NCBI GenBank assembly: GCA_021296055.1
Contig: JAGWBE010000010.1
Span: 20,554-58,283, forward strand
Length of the DNA stretch: 37,730 nt
Direction of reading: 5' to 3'
Origin: Dehalococcoidia bacterium
Lineage (GTDB): Bacteria > Chloroflexota > Dehalococcoidia > Lucifugimonadales > Australimonadaceae
Below, piece by piece: positions 6,918 through 14,086 of the stretch. The position numbers and the translations under genes are program-made. Position 1 is the first letter of the stretch. Each line of letters opens with the position of its first letter. The notes under the pieces were generated by a model, which was not told the origin of the DNA, ran no database searches, and was given only the letters and a program-made list of their open reading frames with translations.

Positions 6918-8264
6918 CTACCTCAAGAATCCTTCGTAGTTGCGCATCAGCAATTGGGCCTCCAACTGGCGCATCGTGTCCAAGGCGACGGAGACCAGAA
7001 TCAACAAGCTGGTGCTGCTCAACGTGAGCGCCTCCACCCCCGTCAGCCGCGTCAGGAAGAAGGGCGTGATGGCCACGCCGCCGAGGAAGAGGGCGCCGCC
7101 CCACGTGATGCGCAGCATCACGCGATTCAAGTAGGTCTGCGTCGGCGGCCCAGGCCGGATGCCCGGGATGAATCCCCCTTGGCGTTGCAGGTTCTCCGCT
7201 AGGTTCTGCTGCTGGAACGTGACGATGGTGTAGAAGAAGGTGAAAATCACCACCAGCGCGAACACCGCCATCCAGTACCAGAGCGAGGTGGGCGAGAGGG
7301 TCGTGGCGATGAAGATGCCCGCCCGCGACAGGAAGCTGTCGCTCGATGGGTTCGCCAGGTACTGCGCGACGGTGCCCGGCAGAATCATCAGGCTGAACGC
7401 GAAGATGAGCGGGATCATCCCCGCCGAGTTCACGCGCAGCGGCACGAACGTGGAGCCCGATTGGCGATACATCCGCCCCTGGCGGAACACGCTGCGCCCG
7501 TACTGCACCGGAATGCGCCGCTGCGCCTCGTTGAACAGCACGATGATGTAGATCAGCACGAGCGAAAAGGCGGCGAACACGAACAACCCCCCGGCGTTGT
7601 CCCGCGCTAAGAAGCCCTGCCCGATCAGCGCCGGCAGCGTCGCCACGATTCCTGCAAAGATGATGAGCGACACTCCATTGCCTATCCCTCGCTCCGTCAC
7701 CAGCTCCCCGAGCCACACCAGGAACATCGTCCCGCCGACGAAGGAGACGATGATGGTGATGGTGTCGTAAGCCGCCTCGCCCGTCAGCCCGATGCCGTGC
7801 GTGAAGACGCCCGACCGCGAGAACAGAAGCAGCTGGCCATAGCCCGACAGAAAGGCCACCGGCACCGTGAGCCAGTGCGTGATTCGGTTGATGCGCTGGC
7901 GGCCCGCCTCGCCCTCCCGCGCCATCTCCTGGAGGCCTGGGATGAGCGGCGTCATGATCTGCATGACGATGCTGGCCGTGATGTAGGGGTAGACGCCCAT
8001 GGCGACGATGCTCAAGTTACGCAAGCCGCCGCCGCTGAACAGGTCGAAGAAGGCGACGAGGTCGTTGCTCTCGAACAACGCCCCCAACTGCGAGCGGTCC
8101 ACGCCCGGCACGGGGATGTGGGCCAGCATCCGGAAGATGACCAGCGCGCCCAGGGTGAACAGGATCCGCCCGCGCAGGTCGGGCGTGCGGAACGCGTCGA
8201 TCATCGACTGAAGCAGCGCCGTGCGACCCGGCGCCTGCCTCGCTGCCGTCTGCCCTCCCCGCAC
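6918..8264 (-). CDS. secY: Protein translocase subunit SecY
   Basis: SecY is the channel of the Sec translocon in the cytoplasmic membrane. The 448-residue product has about ten hydrophobic segments, the family start LRGRILFTLGALVIFRMLAH with IPVPGVD, the plug region FSGGGLRNLSIVAMGVYPYI, and the cytoplasmic loop with AQRRIPVQYGR. The GTG at 8264 is 3 nt after the rplO stop and has an AAGGCGG ribosome binding site; an ATG at 8204 would give a more canonical N-terminus and cannot be excluded. Confidence 0.97.
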   Translation of the reverse strand: MRGGQTAARQAPGRTALLQSMIDAFRTPDLRGRILFTLGALVIFRMLAHIPVPGVDRSQLGALFESNDLVAFFDLFSGGGLRNLSIVAMGVYPYITASIVMQIMTPLIPGLQEMAREGEAGRQRINRITHWLTVPVAFLSGYGQLLLFSRSGVFTHGIGLTGEAAYDTITIIVSFVGGTMFLVWLGELVTERGIGNGVSLIIFAGIVATLPALIGQGFLARDNAGGLFVFAAFSLVLIYIIVLFNEAQRRIPVQYGRSVFRQGRMYRQSGSTFVPLRVNSAGMIPLIFAFSLMILPGTVAQYLANPSSDSFLSRAGIFIATTLSPTSLWYWMAVFALVVIFTFFYTIVTFQQQNLAENLQRQGGFIPGIRPGPPTQTYLNRVMLRITWGGALFLGGVAITPFFLTRLTGVEALTLSSTSLLILVSVALDTMRQLEAQLLMRNYEGFLR

Positions 8265-8267
8265 CTG

Positions 8268-8711
8268 CTAGACCGCCTTCACTTCGCCGCCCGCCGCCTC
8301 GATCTTCCGCTTCGCCGACTCGGAGAACTTGTGCGCTTGCACCTGGAGGGCGCGGTCGAGCTCGCCGTCGGCCAACACCTTGACCGGCTTGTTGGCGCTG
8401 CGCACGAGGCGGAGGCGCGCCAACAACTGCGGCGTAACCTCCGTCACCTCGCCCGGCAAGCGGCTCAGCGCCGCCAGGTTCACCAGCTGGTGCTCGACGC
8501 GGAAGCGATTCTTGAAGCCGCGCAGCATCGGCAGCCCCTTCATCTGCGGGTTCTGCCCGCCCTCGAAGCCGGGGCGCACGCCCCCGCCCGAGCGCGCATT
8601 CTGTCCCTTCAGGCCGCGCCCCGAGTAGGTTCCCTTGCCCGAGCCCTGACCGCGTCCGACGCGCTTGGCCCGCTTGCGCTTGTGCGTGGGGCGAATCTCG
8701 TGCGCCTGCAC
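8268..8711 (-). CDS. rplO: 50S ribosomal protein L15
   Basis: L15 is a late-assembly large-subunit protein with a long Gly-rich N-terminal arm. The 147-residue product shows RAKRVGRGQGSGKGTYSGRG and GLKGQNARSGGGVRPGFEGGQ (about residues 14-52), then the globular domain ending KFSESAKRKIEAAGGEV, the classical L15 end. The start is GTG at 8711, sharing one base with the rpmD stop (TAGTG), so re-initiation is likely. Confidence 0.97.
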   Translation of the reverse strand: MQAHEIRPTHKRKRAKRVGRGQGSGKGTYSGRGLKGQNARSGGGVRPGFEGGQNPQMKGLPMLRGFKNRFRVEHQLVNLAALSRLPGEVTEVTPQLLARLRLVRSANKPVKVLADGELDRALQVQAHKFSESAKRKIEAAGGEVKAV

Positions 8712-8902
8712 TACTGGCCTCCCTCCGTCTGCTCAACCTTCACCAGGTGGCGCACCTTGTGCAGCATCCCTCGGATGGTCGGCGTGTCCTCTCGTTCCAC
8801 CGTCTGATGCAGACGGCGCAGCCCAAGCGCCCGGATCGTCCGCCGCTGGTCGCGCTCGTAGCCGATCAGGCTCCGGAACCAATGTATCCGCAGCCTAGCC
8901 AT
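8711..8902 (-). CDS. rpmD: 50S ribosomal protein L30
   Basis: L30 is a small large-subunit protein. The 63-residue product begins MARLRIHWFRSLIGYERDQR and has RTIRALGLRRLHQTVEREDT, which match the L30 core (IRALGL, then H..V...DTP). The ATG at 8902 overlaps the end of rpsE by 8 nt. Its position between rpsE and rplO is the normal one. Compared with typical L30 (about 60 residues) the length is ordinary. Confidence 0.95.
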   Translation of the reverse strand: MARLRIHWFRSLIGYERDQRRTIRALGLRRLHQTVEREDTPTIRGMLHKVRHLVKVEQTEGGQ

Positions 8903-9623
8903 CGCCGCCCTCCGTAAGCGTGTCCGCTTCTGCCGGCTCCGCCGGCGCGGGAGTTGGCTCGTCCACCGCCGGGGCAGGTTGTTCAGCCTCCGCTGCCGGC
9001 TGTTGGGCCTGGGCGACTGCGGCAGCGGGAGCGGGAGCGGGAGCGGGAGCGCCGGAGCCTCCCCTGCGCTGCTGGCCGCGCGGCGGCCCGTCGCCTCGGC
9101 GGAGGGAGGCGGGTTCACGGCGCGCGGATGCGCGTTCGCCCAGAACCGCGTCGGGCAGCGGCGAGTGCTCACCTTGGAGCTGCTGGAGGCCCTGGAGGGC
9201 AGCCTTGACGATGTTGATGGGGTTGCGGCTGCCGTGCGTTTTGGCGACCACGTCGCGCACTCCCGCCGCCTCCATCACCGCCCGCACGGCGCCCCCGGCG
9301 ATCACCCCTGCCCCCGCCGCCGCAGGGCGGATGATGACACGCGACGCGCCGAAGCTGGTGCTGACGGAGTGATGCACCGTGCTCCCGTTCAACGGGATGG
9401 ACACCATGCTCTTGCGGGCGACGTTCGCCCCGTTGCGCACCGCGTCGGGCACCGCCTGGCCCTTGCCCAGGCCCGCGCCGACGCGCCCTTGGCCGTCTCC
9501 GACCACCACCATAGCGTTGAAGCGCAGGTTGCGCCCGCCCTTCACCACTTTAGCCACGCGGCGGATGTGCACCACGTGCTCGCTGAGTTCGTCGCCCGAG
9601 GCGCGCTCGGTCATCGTGGTCAA
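8895..9623 (-). CDS. rpsE: 30S ribosomal protein S5 with Pro/Ala-rich tail
   Basis: S5 contributes to mRNA helicase activity and decoding fidelity in the small subunit. Residues 13-150 are the normal protein: HVVHIRRVAKVVKGGRNLRF, VVVGDGQGRVGAGLGKGQAV, and the C-terminal domain with VVAKTHGSRNPINIVKAAL. From about 165 to 242 there is an added tail, first basic (RREPASLRRGDGPPRGQQRR), then Ala/Pro-rich with APAPAPAP, then acidic. The start is either TTG at 9623 (TTGA overlap with the rplR stop) or ATG at 9614 three codons later. Confidence 0.95.
   Translation of the reverse strand: MTTMTERASGDELSEHVVHIRRVAKVVKGGRNLRFNAMVVVGDGQGRVGAGLGKGQAVPDAVRNGANVARKSMVSIPLNGSTVHHSVSTSFGASRVIIRPAAAGAGVIAGGAVRAVMEAAGVRDVVAKTHGSRNPINIVKAALQGLQQLQGEHSPLPDAVLGERASARREPASLRRGDGPPRGQQRRGGSGAPAPAPAPAAAVAQAQQPAAEAEQPAPAVDEPTPAPAEPAEADTLTEGGDG
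9025..9050. repeat. Hexanucleotide tandem repeat (GCGGGA)n within rpsE
   Basis: About four perfect copies of GCGGGA on the plus strand encode the alternating Ala-Pro run in the S5 tail on the minus strand. Because the unit is six bases, gain or loss of a copy keeps the frame and changes the tail by two residues. It is a candidate site of length variation between strains. Confidence 0.85.
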
Positions 9624-9970
9624 AACGTCAGCCCTCCCTCTCTCGCTCCCTCGGCCAACTGCTGCACTCGGCCGTGGAACTGGTAGCCCCCGCGGTCGAA
9701 CACGACCGATCTCACGCCCTTCTCGCGAGCGCGGTCGGCCACGAGCTTGCCCACCTCGCGCGCCGCCTCCGCCTTCGCGGCCTTGCTCACCTCGCGAGTG
9801 CTAGCGGCGGCGAGCGTGTGCCCGGCGCCGTCGTCAATCACCTGCGCGTAGGTGTGCCGCGCGCTGCGGAACACGTTGAGGCGCGGGCGCTCGCTCGTCC
9901 CTTGCAACCGTTGCCGCAACCGGCGGTGACGAGCGCGCCGCGCCGCCCACGGCGTCTTGATTCGCGCCAT
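9620..9970 (-). CDS. rplR: 50S ribosomal protein L18
   Basis: L18 binds 5S rRNA and helps dock it to the large subunit. The 116-residue product begins with a basic arm (RRARHRRLRQRLQGTSERPR), followed by LNVFRSARHTYAQVIDD and ends VVFDRGGYQFHGRVQQLAEG, with REGGL after it, all typical of L18. It starts 2 nt after rplF and its stop overlaps or nearly touches rpsE. Confidence 0.97.
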   Translation of the reverse strand: MARIKTPWAARRARHRRLRQRLQGTSERPRLNVFRSARHTYAQVIDDGAGHTLAAASTREVSKAAKAEAAREVGKLVADRAREKGVRSVVFDRGGYQFHGRVQQLAEGAREGGLTF

Positions 9971-9972
9971 AG

Positions 9973-10515
9973 CTAGCGAGCCCTCCCTGCCGCCGACTTG
10001 CCGGGCTTGAGCCGCAGCTGCTCCCCGCGGTAGCGCACGCCCTTGCCCTTGTAGGCGTCGGGCGGACGCAGCCGGCGTATCTGCGCCGCCTGCTCGCCGA
10101 CACGCTGTTTGTCCACGCCGCGGACATGCAGCACGTTGTTGCCCTCCACTTGGAAGGTCACCCCTTCCATCGGCGAAACCACCACCGGGTGGCTGAACCC
10201 CAACTGCAGGTTCACGTTGTCGCCTTGCTGCTGCACGCGGTAGCCAACGACCTCCAGTGTGCGGCTGAACCCCTCGTTCACGCCCGTGACCATGTTGGCG
10301 ATGAGCGCGCGCGTCAGACCGTGCAGCGCGCGATGCCGCCGGTGGTCCGACGGACGCTCCACAAGCACGCGCCCGTCCTCCATCCGCACCGCGATGTCGG
10401 GATGCACCGCCTGGCGCAACTCGCCGCCCGGCCCCTTCACCACCACCTCTCCCTCGCCCAACTCGACGCTGACGCCGCCGGGCACGGGGATGGGTTGTTT
10501 GCCAATCCTGGACAT
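9973..10515 (-). CDS. rplF: 50S ribosomal protein L6
   Basis: L6 lies near the factor-binding site of the large subunit. The 180-residue protein has the family opening MSRIGKQPIPVPGGVSVELG, the NMVTGVNEGFSRTLEVVGYR segment between the two similar domains, and the C-terminal signature RPPDAYKGKGVRYRGEQLRL with KPGK. Length is normal. Spacing to rpsH upstream is 4 nt. Confidence 0.98.
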   Translation of the reverse strand: MSRIGKQPIPVPGGVSVELGEGEVVVKGPGGELRQAVHPDIAVRMEDGRVLVERPSDHRRHRALHGLTRALIANMVTGVNEGFSRTLEVVGYRVQQQGDNVNLQLGFSHPVVVSPMEGVTFQVEGNNVLHVRGVDKQRVGEQAAQIRRLRPPDAYKGKGVRYRGEQLRLKPGKSAAGRAR

Positions 10516-10519
10516 AGCC

Positions 10520-10915
10520 TTACCACACGTAGGCCCAGAGCTCGCCGCCGAGCCCTTGGCGCCACGCCTCCCTGCCCGTCATGACTCCCTTGGATGTCGA
10601 CACGATGGAGATGCCCACGCCATTGAAGGCGCGCGGCGTCTCCTTGCGCTGCACGCTCACCCGCAGGCCGGGCTTGCTCACTCGGCGCAGCCCCCTGATC
10701 GCCGGCTTGACCCCATCGTACTTCAACGACACCTTCAACTTGTCCTGCGGCTTCTGCGCCGTCACTTCGTAGTCCTCGATGTACCCCTCGCGCTTCAGTA
10801 TCCCCGCGATGGCCGCCTTCGACCGCGACGATGGCATCTCCACCGCCGGGTGGCTCACCATCTGCGCGTTCCTGATGCGCGTGAGCATGTCCGCTATCGG
10901 GTCGGTCACTGGCAT
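10520..10915 (-). CDS. rpsH: 30S ribosomal protein S8
   Basis: S8 is a primary 16S rRNA-binding protein and, in E. coli, the translational repressor of the spc operon. The 131-residue product starts TDPIADMLTRIRNAQMVSH, has EGYIEDYEV, and ends with the S8 signature GVGISIVSTSKGVMTGREAW (about residues 100-119). It is the right length and sits between rpsN and rplF. Confidence 0.98.
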   Translation of the reverse strand: MPVTDPIADMLTRIRNAQMVSHPAVEMPSSRSKAAIAGILKREGYIEDYEVTAQKPQDKLKVSLKYDGVKPAIRGLRRVSKPGLRVSVQRKETPRAFNGVGISIVSTSKGVMTGREAWRQGLGGELWAYVW

Positions 10916-10925
10916 AGCGCGCTCC

Positions 10926-11111
10926 CTACCAACTGGCCTTCCGGACGCCGGGCAGCTGTCCCTGCAACGCCAACTGACGGAAGCAGATGCGGCACAGCCC
11001 GAAGTGGCGGATGTAGGCGCGCGGACGCCCGCAGCGTTGGCAGCGGTTCATCGCCCGCACCTTGTACTTCGGCTCCTTGCGCCACTTGGCGACCTTGCTC
11101 TTCTTGGCCAA
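10926..11111 (-). CDS. rpsN: 30S ribosomal protein S14, type Z (zinc)
   Basis: S14 helps assemble the head of the small subunit. This is the short 61-residue zinc form, with CQRCG (about residues 24-28) and CRIC (about 40-43) as ligands. I chose a TTG start at 11111: it gives the standard AKKSKVAKWRKEPKYKVRA N-terminus and has a strong ribosome binding site, AGGAGGAGCA, directly before it. A longer reading would add an unrelated basic-Gly segment overlapping the end of rplE. Confidence 0.95.
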   Translation of the reverse strand: MAKKSKVAKWRKEPKYKVRAMNRCQRCGRPRAYIRHFGLCRICFRQLALQGQLPGVRKASW

Positions 11112-11121
11112 TGCTCCTCCT

Positions 11122-11886
11122 CTACCTGCCCTGCCCCTCACGGGCGAACGGCATCCCCAGCAGCTCCAGCAGACGGAACCCCTCGCGGTCGGACTCCGCC
11201 GTCGTCGTGATCGTCACCTGCATGCCGCGCGTCCGGTCGATAGAGCCGTACTCCAGCTCCGGGAAGATCGCCTGCTCGCGCAGCCCCATAGAGTAATTCC
11301 CCTTGCCATCGAAGGCCGCGCGCGGCGTGCCCCGGAAGTCGCGGATGCGCGGCAGCGCCAGGTTCATCAGTCGGTCGAGGAATTCATACATCCGCCGACC
11401 GCGCAGCGTCACCATGCATCCGATGGACATCCCCTCCCGGATCTTGAAGCCCGCCACCGATCGGCGCGCCTTGGTGATGACGGGCCGCTGCCCGGTGATG
11501 GCGCCCAGTTGCGCAGGGGCGGTCTCCAACGCCCGCGCGTTGGTCAGCGCCTCGCCGAGGCCCATGTTCACCACCACCTTCACCGGTTTGGGCGCCTGCA
11601 TCGCGCTCGAGTAGCCGAACTCGCGCACCAGCGTCCCCCGAATCTCGTCAAGGTAGCGCTGCGCCAGGCGCGGCTTCGCCGGCCGTTCCGCGGCTCCGTT
11701 CGCGCCGGCCGTCGCCTCCGCTCCCGCTTGGCGGCGGCTTCGGGCGCGCGGCGTGGCCGCCCCGCCGCTGCGCGAAGCGCTCCGCTCGCCCGAGGCGGCG
11801 GCGCCGGAGCGCGCCGAACGCTTCGGCTTGGGCGCGTCGACGGGCTGCTTCTCGTCCCCGCCTTTGGATTGCGGCTCTTCCGCCAT
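11122..11886 (-). CDS. rplE: 50S ribosomal protein L5 with basic N-terminal extension
   Basis: L5 binds 5S rRNA and contacts the P-site tRNA. The normal L5 domain begins near residue 72 (PRLAQRYLDEIRGTLVREFG) and includes KVVVNMGLGEALTNA, GQRPVITKARRSVAGFKIRE and the C-terminal TITTTAESDREGFRLLELLG with MPF. The first about 70 residues are an added Lys/Arg/Ala/Ser-rich segment without predicted fold. The ATG at 11886 shares a base with the rplX stop (TGATG), which supports this start; the next in-frame ATG is deep inside the core, so the extension seems genuinely translated. Confidence 0.93.
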   Translation of the reverse strand: MAEEPQSKGGDEKQPVDAPKPKRSARSGAAASGERSASRSGGAATPRARSRRQAGAEATAGANGAAERPAKPRLAQRYLDEIRGTLVREFGYSSAMQAPKPVKVVVNMGLGEALTNARALETAPAQLGAITGQRPVITKARRSVAGFKIREGMSIGCMVTLRGRRMYEFLDRLMNLALPRIRDFRGTPRAAFDGKGNYSMGLREQAIFPELEYGSIDRTRGMQVTITTTAESDREGFRLLELLGMPFAREGQGR

Positions 11887-12206
11887 CAGCTCAACATCTC
11901 CCCGCAGCGCTTGCACACGCGGCTCTTCGTCCCATCCTGAAGCGCCTTGATTCCCACGCGCACCGGACGGTCGCACGAGGGGCAAACGGGCATCAACTTC
12001 GACAACGCGATGGGCGTCTCCATGCTGATGATGCCCGCCTGGCGCGCCGTCTGCTGTCCGGCGCGGACATGCTTCTTGACGATGTTCACGCCCTCGACCA
12101 AGGCCACGCCCTCGCGGCGGTCGACCTGCTGCACCGTGCCCCGCTTGCCCTTGTCGCGCCCGCGAACCACCTGCACCGTGTCTTCTCGCTTCACCCGCGC
12201 CGCCAT
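11886..12206 (-). CDS. rplX: 50S ribosomal protein L24
   Basis: L24 initiates large-subunit assembly and lies at the tunnel exit. The 106-residue product has the KOW motif VQVVRGRDKGKRGTVQQVDR (about residues 11-30) and the VEGVNIVKKHVRAGQQ block. The C-terminus carries CPSC and CKRCG, a zinc-ribbon-like pair seen in many bacterial L24 proteins. It begins 2 nt after rplN and overlaps the rplE start by one base. Confidence 0.97.
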   Translation of the reverse strand: MAARVKREDTVQVVRGRDKGKRGTVQQVDRREGVALVEGVNIVKKHVRAGQQTARQAGIISMETPIALSKLMPVCPSCDRPVRVGIKALQDGTKSRVCKRCGEMLS

Positions 12207-12208
12207 GC

Positions 12209-12577
12209 CTACAGCACCTCCGGCGCCAGCGACACGATGCGCATGTAGTTGCGCTCGCGCAGCTCCCGCGCCACCGGCCCGAATATCCGCGTCCCGCGCG
12301 GCGCTTGCGATTCGGTCAGGATTACCGCCGCGTTGTCGTCGAAGCGGATGGTCGAACCGTCGGCGCGCTTGGTGAGGGCGGTGGTGCGGACGATGACCGC
12401 CCGCACGACCTCCCCCTTCTTCACCGCGCTGTTGGGCTGCGCAACCTTCACTGACGCGACGACGATGTCGCCAACCCGCGCGTAGCGGCGGCGCGTGCCG
12501 CCGGGGATGTTGAAGCACATGATCTCGCGCGCCCCGGAGTTGTCGGCCACTTTGAGGCGGCTGAAGGTCTGAATCAT
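12209..12577 (-). CDS. rplN: 50S ribosomal protein L14
   Basis: L14 contacts 16S rRNA in an intersubunit bridge. The 122-residue product reads MIQTFSRLKVADNSGAREIM at its start and has the signature VRTTALTKRADGSTIRFDDN and NAAVILTESQAPRGTRIFGP. Length is exactly that of the family. The ATG overlaps the rpsQ stop by 4 nt (ATGA), so its translation probably depends on ribosomes finishing the unusually long rpsQ. Confidence 0.98.
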   Translation of the reverse strand: MIQTFSRLKVADNSGAREIMCFNIPGGTRRRYARVGDIVVASVKVAQPNSAVKKGEVVRAVIVRTTALTKRADGSTIRFDDNAAVILTESQAPRGTRIFGPVARELRERNYMRIVSLAPEVL

Positions 12578-13440
12578 CCCTTCCGCTCCTCCGTCTCGTC
12601 GACCGCTTCCTCGCCGTCCGCGCCCTGTTCCGCCTCCGCAGCCGGGAGCTCAGGCTCCTCGACCTCCGCAACCGCCTCTTCCACCACCTCAGCGACGACA
12701 GCCTCCGCAGCCGGGGCTTCGTCAGCGGCCTCGTGTTCCTCGGTTGCGGCCTCTCCTTCCTCTACTGAGGCATCGGGGGCCCCCTCGCCGTCCTCCACAG
12801 CCTCAACGGCGGGCGCTTCCGCCTCCGCTACGGCCTCGCTAGCGGCCTCAGCGACAGGCGTCTCCGCCTCTGCCACGGGTTCGTCCGCAACTTCAACGGA
12901 GACGGGCTCGCTAGCGTCCTCAGCGGCTGACGCTTCCGGTTCCGGCGCCGTTTGCTCTTCGGTCGCGGCAACGGGCTCAGCGGTCTCCTCGGCGGCGGGC
13001 TCGGCTATGGGCGGAGCTTCTTCGGGAGCCACGTCCTCGGCGGCGGCCTCAACCTCCGCGGCCGGGGTTTCGCCGACGGCATCCTCAGCGAGCGCCTCGG
13101 CAACCGCCGCCGCCGGCTCGACGACCGGGGCCTCTTCGACCGGCGGCATCTCCTCCGCGGCGATGGCGGCGTCGGGCACGTCGGCGCGGAAGACGAGCTC
13201 CGCCACGCGCCAGCGCTTCGTCTTGCTCAAGGGGCGCGTCTCCACGATGCGCACCACGTCGCCCACCTGGTACTCGTTCGTCTCGTCGTGCGCGGCGAAC
13301 TTGGAGATGCGCTTGAGCACCTTCCCGTACAGGCGGTGACGCACCCGCCGCTCCACGGCGACGACCACCGTCTTGTCCATCTTGTCGCTCACCACACGGC
13401 CCGTCTGAGCCTTGCGGCGTTCGCTGATCACCGCTGCCAT
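12574..13440 (-). CDS. rpsQ: 30S ribosomal protein S17 with about 200-residue acidic tail
   Basis: S17 is a primary 16S rRNA-binding protein with an OB fold. Residues 1-87 are a full, ordinary S17: RRKAQTGRVVSDKMDKTVVV, VERRVRHRLYGKVLKRISKF, AHDETNEYQVGDVVRIVETR and RPLSKTKRWRVAELV. The frame then stays open for a further 200 residues of almost only Ala, Glu, Val, Pro and Asp (for example PVVEPAAAVAEALAEDAV), ending EETEERKG. Total length is 288 against the usual 80-90. The frame keeps codon bias and ends in an ATGA overlap with rplN, so a frameshift artefact is unlikely. The tail would carry a very large negative charge, opposite to rRNA. Confidence 0.92.
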   Translation of the reverse strand: MAAVISERRKAQTGRVVSDKMDKTVVVAVERRVRHRLYGKVLKRISKFAAHDETNEYQVGDVVRIVETRPLSKTKRWRVAELVFRADVPDAAIAAEEMPPVEEAPVVEPAAAVAEALAEDAVGETPAAEVEAAAEDVAPEEAPPIAEPAAEETAEPVAATEEQTAPEPEASAAEDASEPVSVEVADEPVAEAETPVAEAASEAVAEAEAPAVEAVEDGEGAPDASVEEGEAATEEHEAADEAPAAEAVVAEVVEEAVAEVEEPELPAAEAEQGADGEEAVDETEERKG

Positions 13441-13442
13441 CC

Positions 13443-13661
13443 CTACTCCGTGCCCTGCGGGCCCGCGATCTCGCGCTCGCGGCGCACCGTCTTGATCTGC
13501 GCCAAGCGGCGCTTGGTCTGACGCATCCCGTTCGTGTTCGTCAACTGCCGAGTCGCCGCTTGGAAGCGGAGGTTCAGCAGTTCCTTCTCCGTGTTCGTCT
13601 CCTCTTCGAGCAGCTGCTCGTCGGTGAGCGAGCGCACGCTTTCGGCCTGTGAGCGCGGCAT
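13443..13661 (-). CDS. rpmC: 50S ribosomal protein L29
   Basis: L29 lies at the tunnel exit and helps form the docking site for targeting factors. The 72-residue helical protein shows VRSLTDEQLLEEETNTEKEL, LNLRFQAATRQLTNTNGMRQ and the RRLAQIKTV segment, all typical of L29. The ATG at 13661 is 2 nt after the rplP stop. It is followed 2 nt later by rpsQ. Confidence 0.96.
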   Translation of the reverse strand: MPRSQAESVRSLTDEQLLEEETNTEKELLNLRFQAATRQLTNTNGMRQTKRRLAQIKTVRREREIAGPQGTE

Positions 13662-13663
13662 CG

Positions 13664-14086
13664 CTAGGCTCCCGCCTCGTCGGCGCGGCCCAGCACGCGT
13701 GTGGGCACCGGCAGCTTCTGCCCCGCCTTGCGCAGCGCTTCTTGCGCCGTCGCGGGAGCGACCCCGCCCACCTCGAACATCACCCTCCCCGGCTTCACCA
13801 CCGCCACCCACGCGTCCACCGGCCCCTTGCCGCCTCCCTGGCGCGTCTCCGCCGGCTTCTTGGTGATGGGCTTGGACGGGAAGATGCGGATCCACACCTT
13901 CCCCCCGCGCCGCAGGTGGCGCACGATCGCCCGCCTCGCCGCCTCGATCTGCCGCGAGGTGATCCACGCCGGCGACAGCGACTTCAGCCCGAAGTCGCCG
14001 AAGGACACGGAGCTGCCCTTGTAGGCGAGCCCTCGCATGCGGCCTCGGTGCACCTTTCGGAACCTGGTGCGCTTAGGCTGTAGCAT
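13664..14086 (-). CDS. rplP: 50S ribosomal protein L16
   Basis: L16 organises the A-site region of the large subunit. The 140-residue product opens MLQPKRTRFRKVHRGRMRG, contains SFGDFGLKSLSPAWITSRQI, the signature FPSKPITKKPAETRQGGGKG and ends with the EALRKAGQKLPVPTRVL segment. Normal length. Its start overlaps the end of rpsC by 14 nt. Confidence 0.98.
   Translation of the reverse strand: MLQPKRTRFRKVHRGRMRGLAYKGSSVSFGDFGLKSLSPAWITSRQIEAARRAIVRHLRRGGKVWIRIFPSKPITKKPAETRQGGGKGPVDAWVAVVKPGRVMFEVGGVAPATAQEALRKAGQKLPVPTRVLGRADEAGA

Noticed and set aside
12577..13179. S17 tail as a frameshift or assembly artefact
   Set aside because: The frame is continuous with uniform composition, ends in a normal ATGA overlap with rplN, and similar tails occur on other proteins of the operon. 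An artefact would more likely give a mixed, Arg/Ser-rich shadow sequence.
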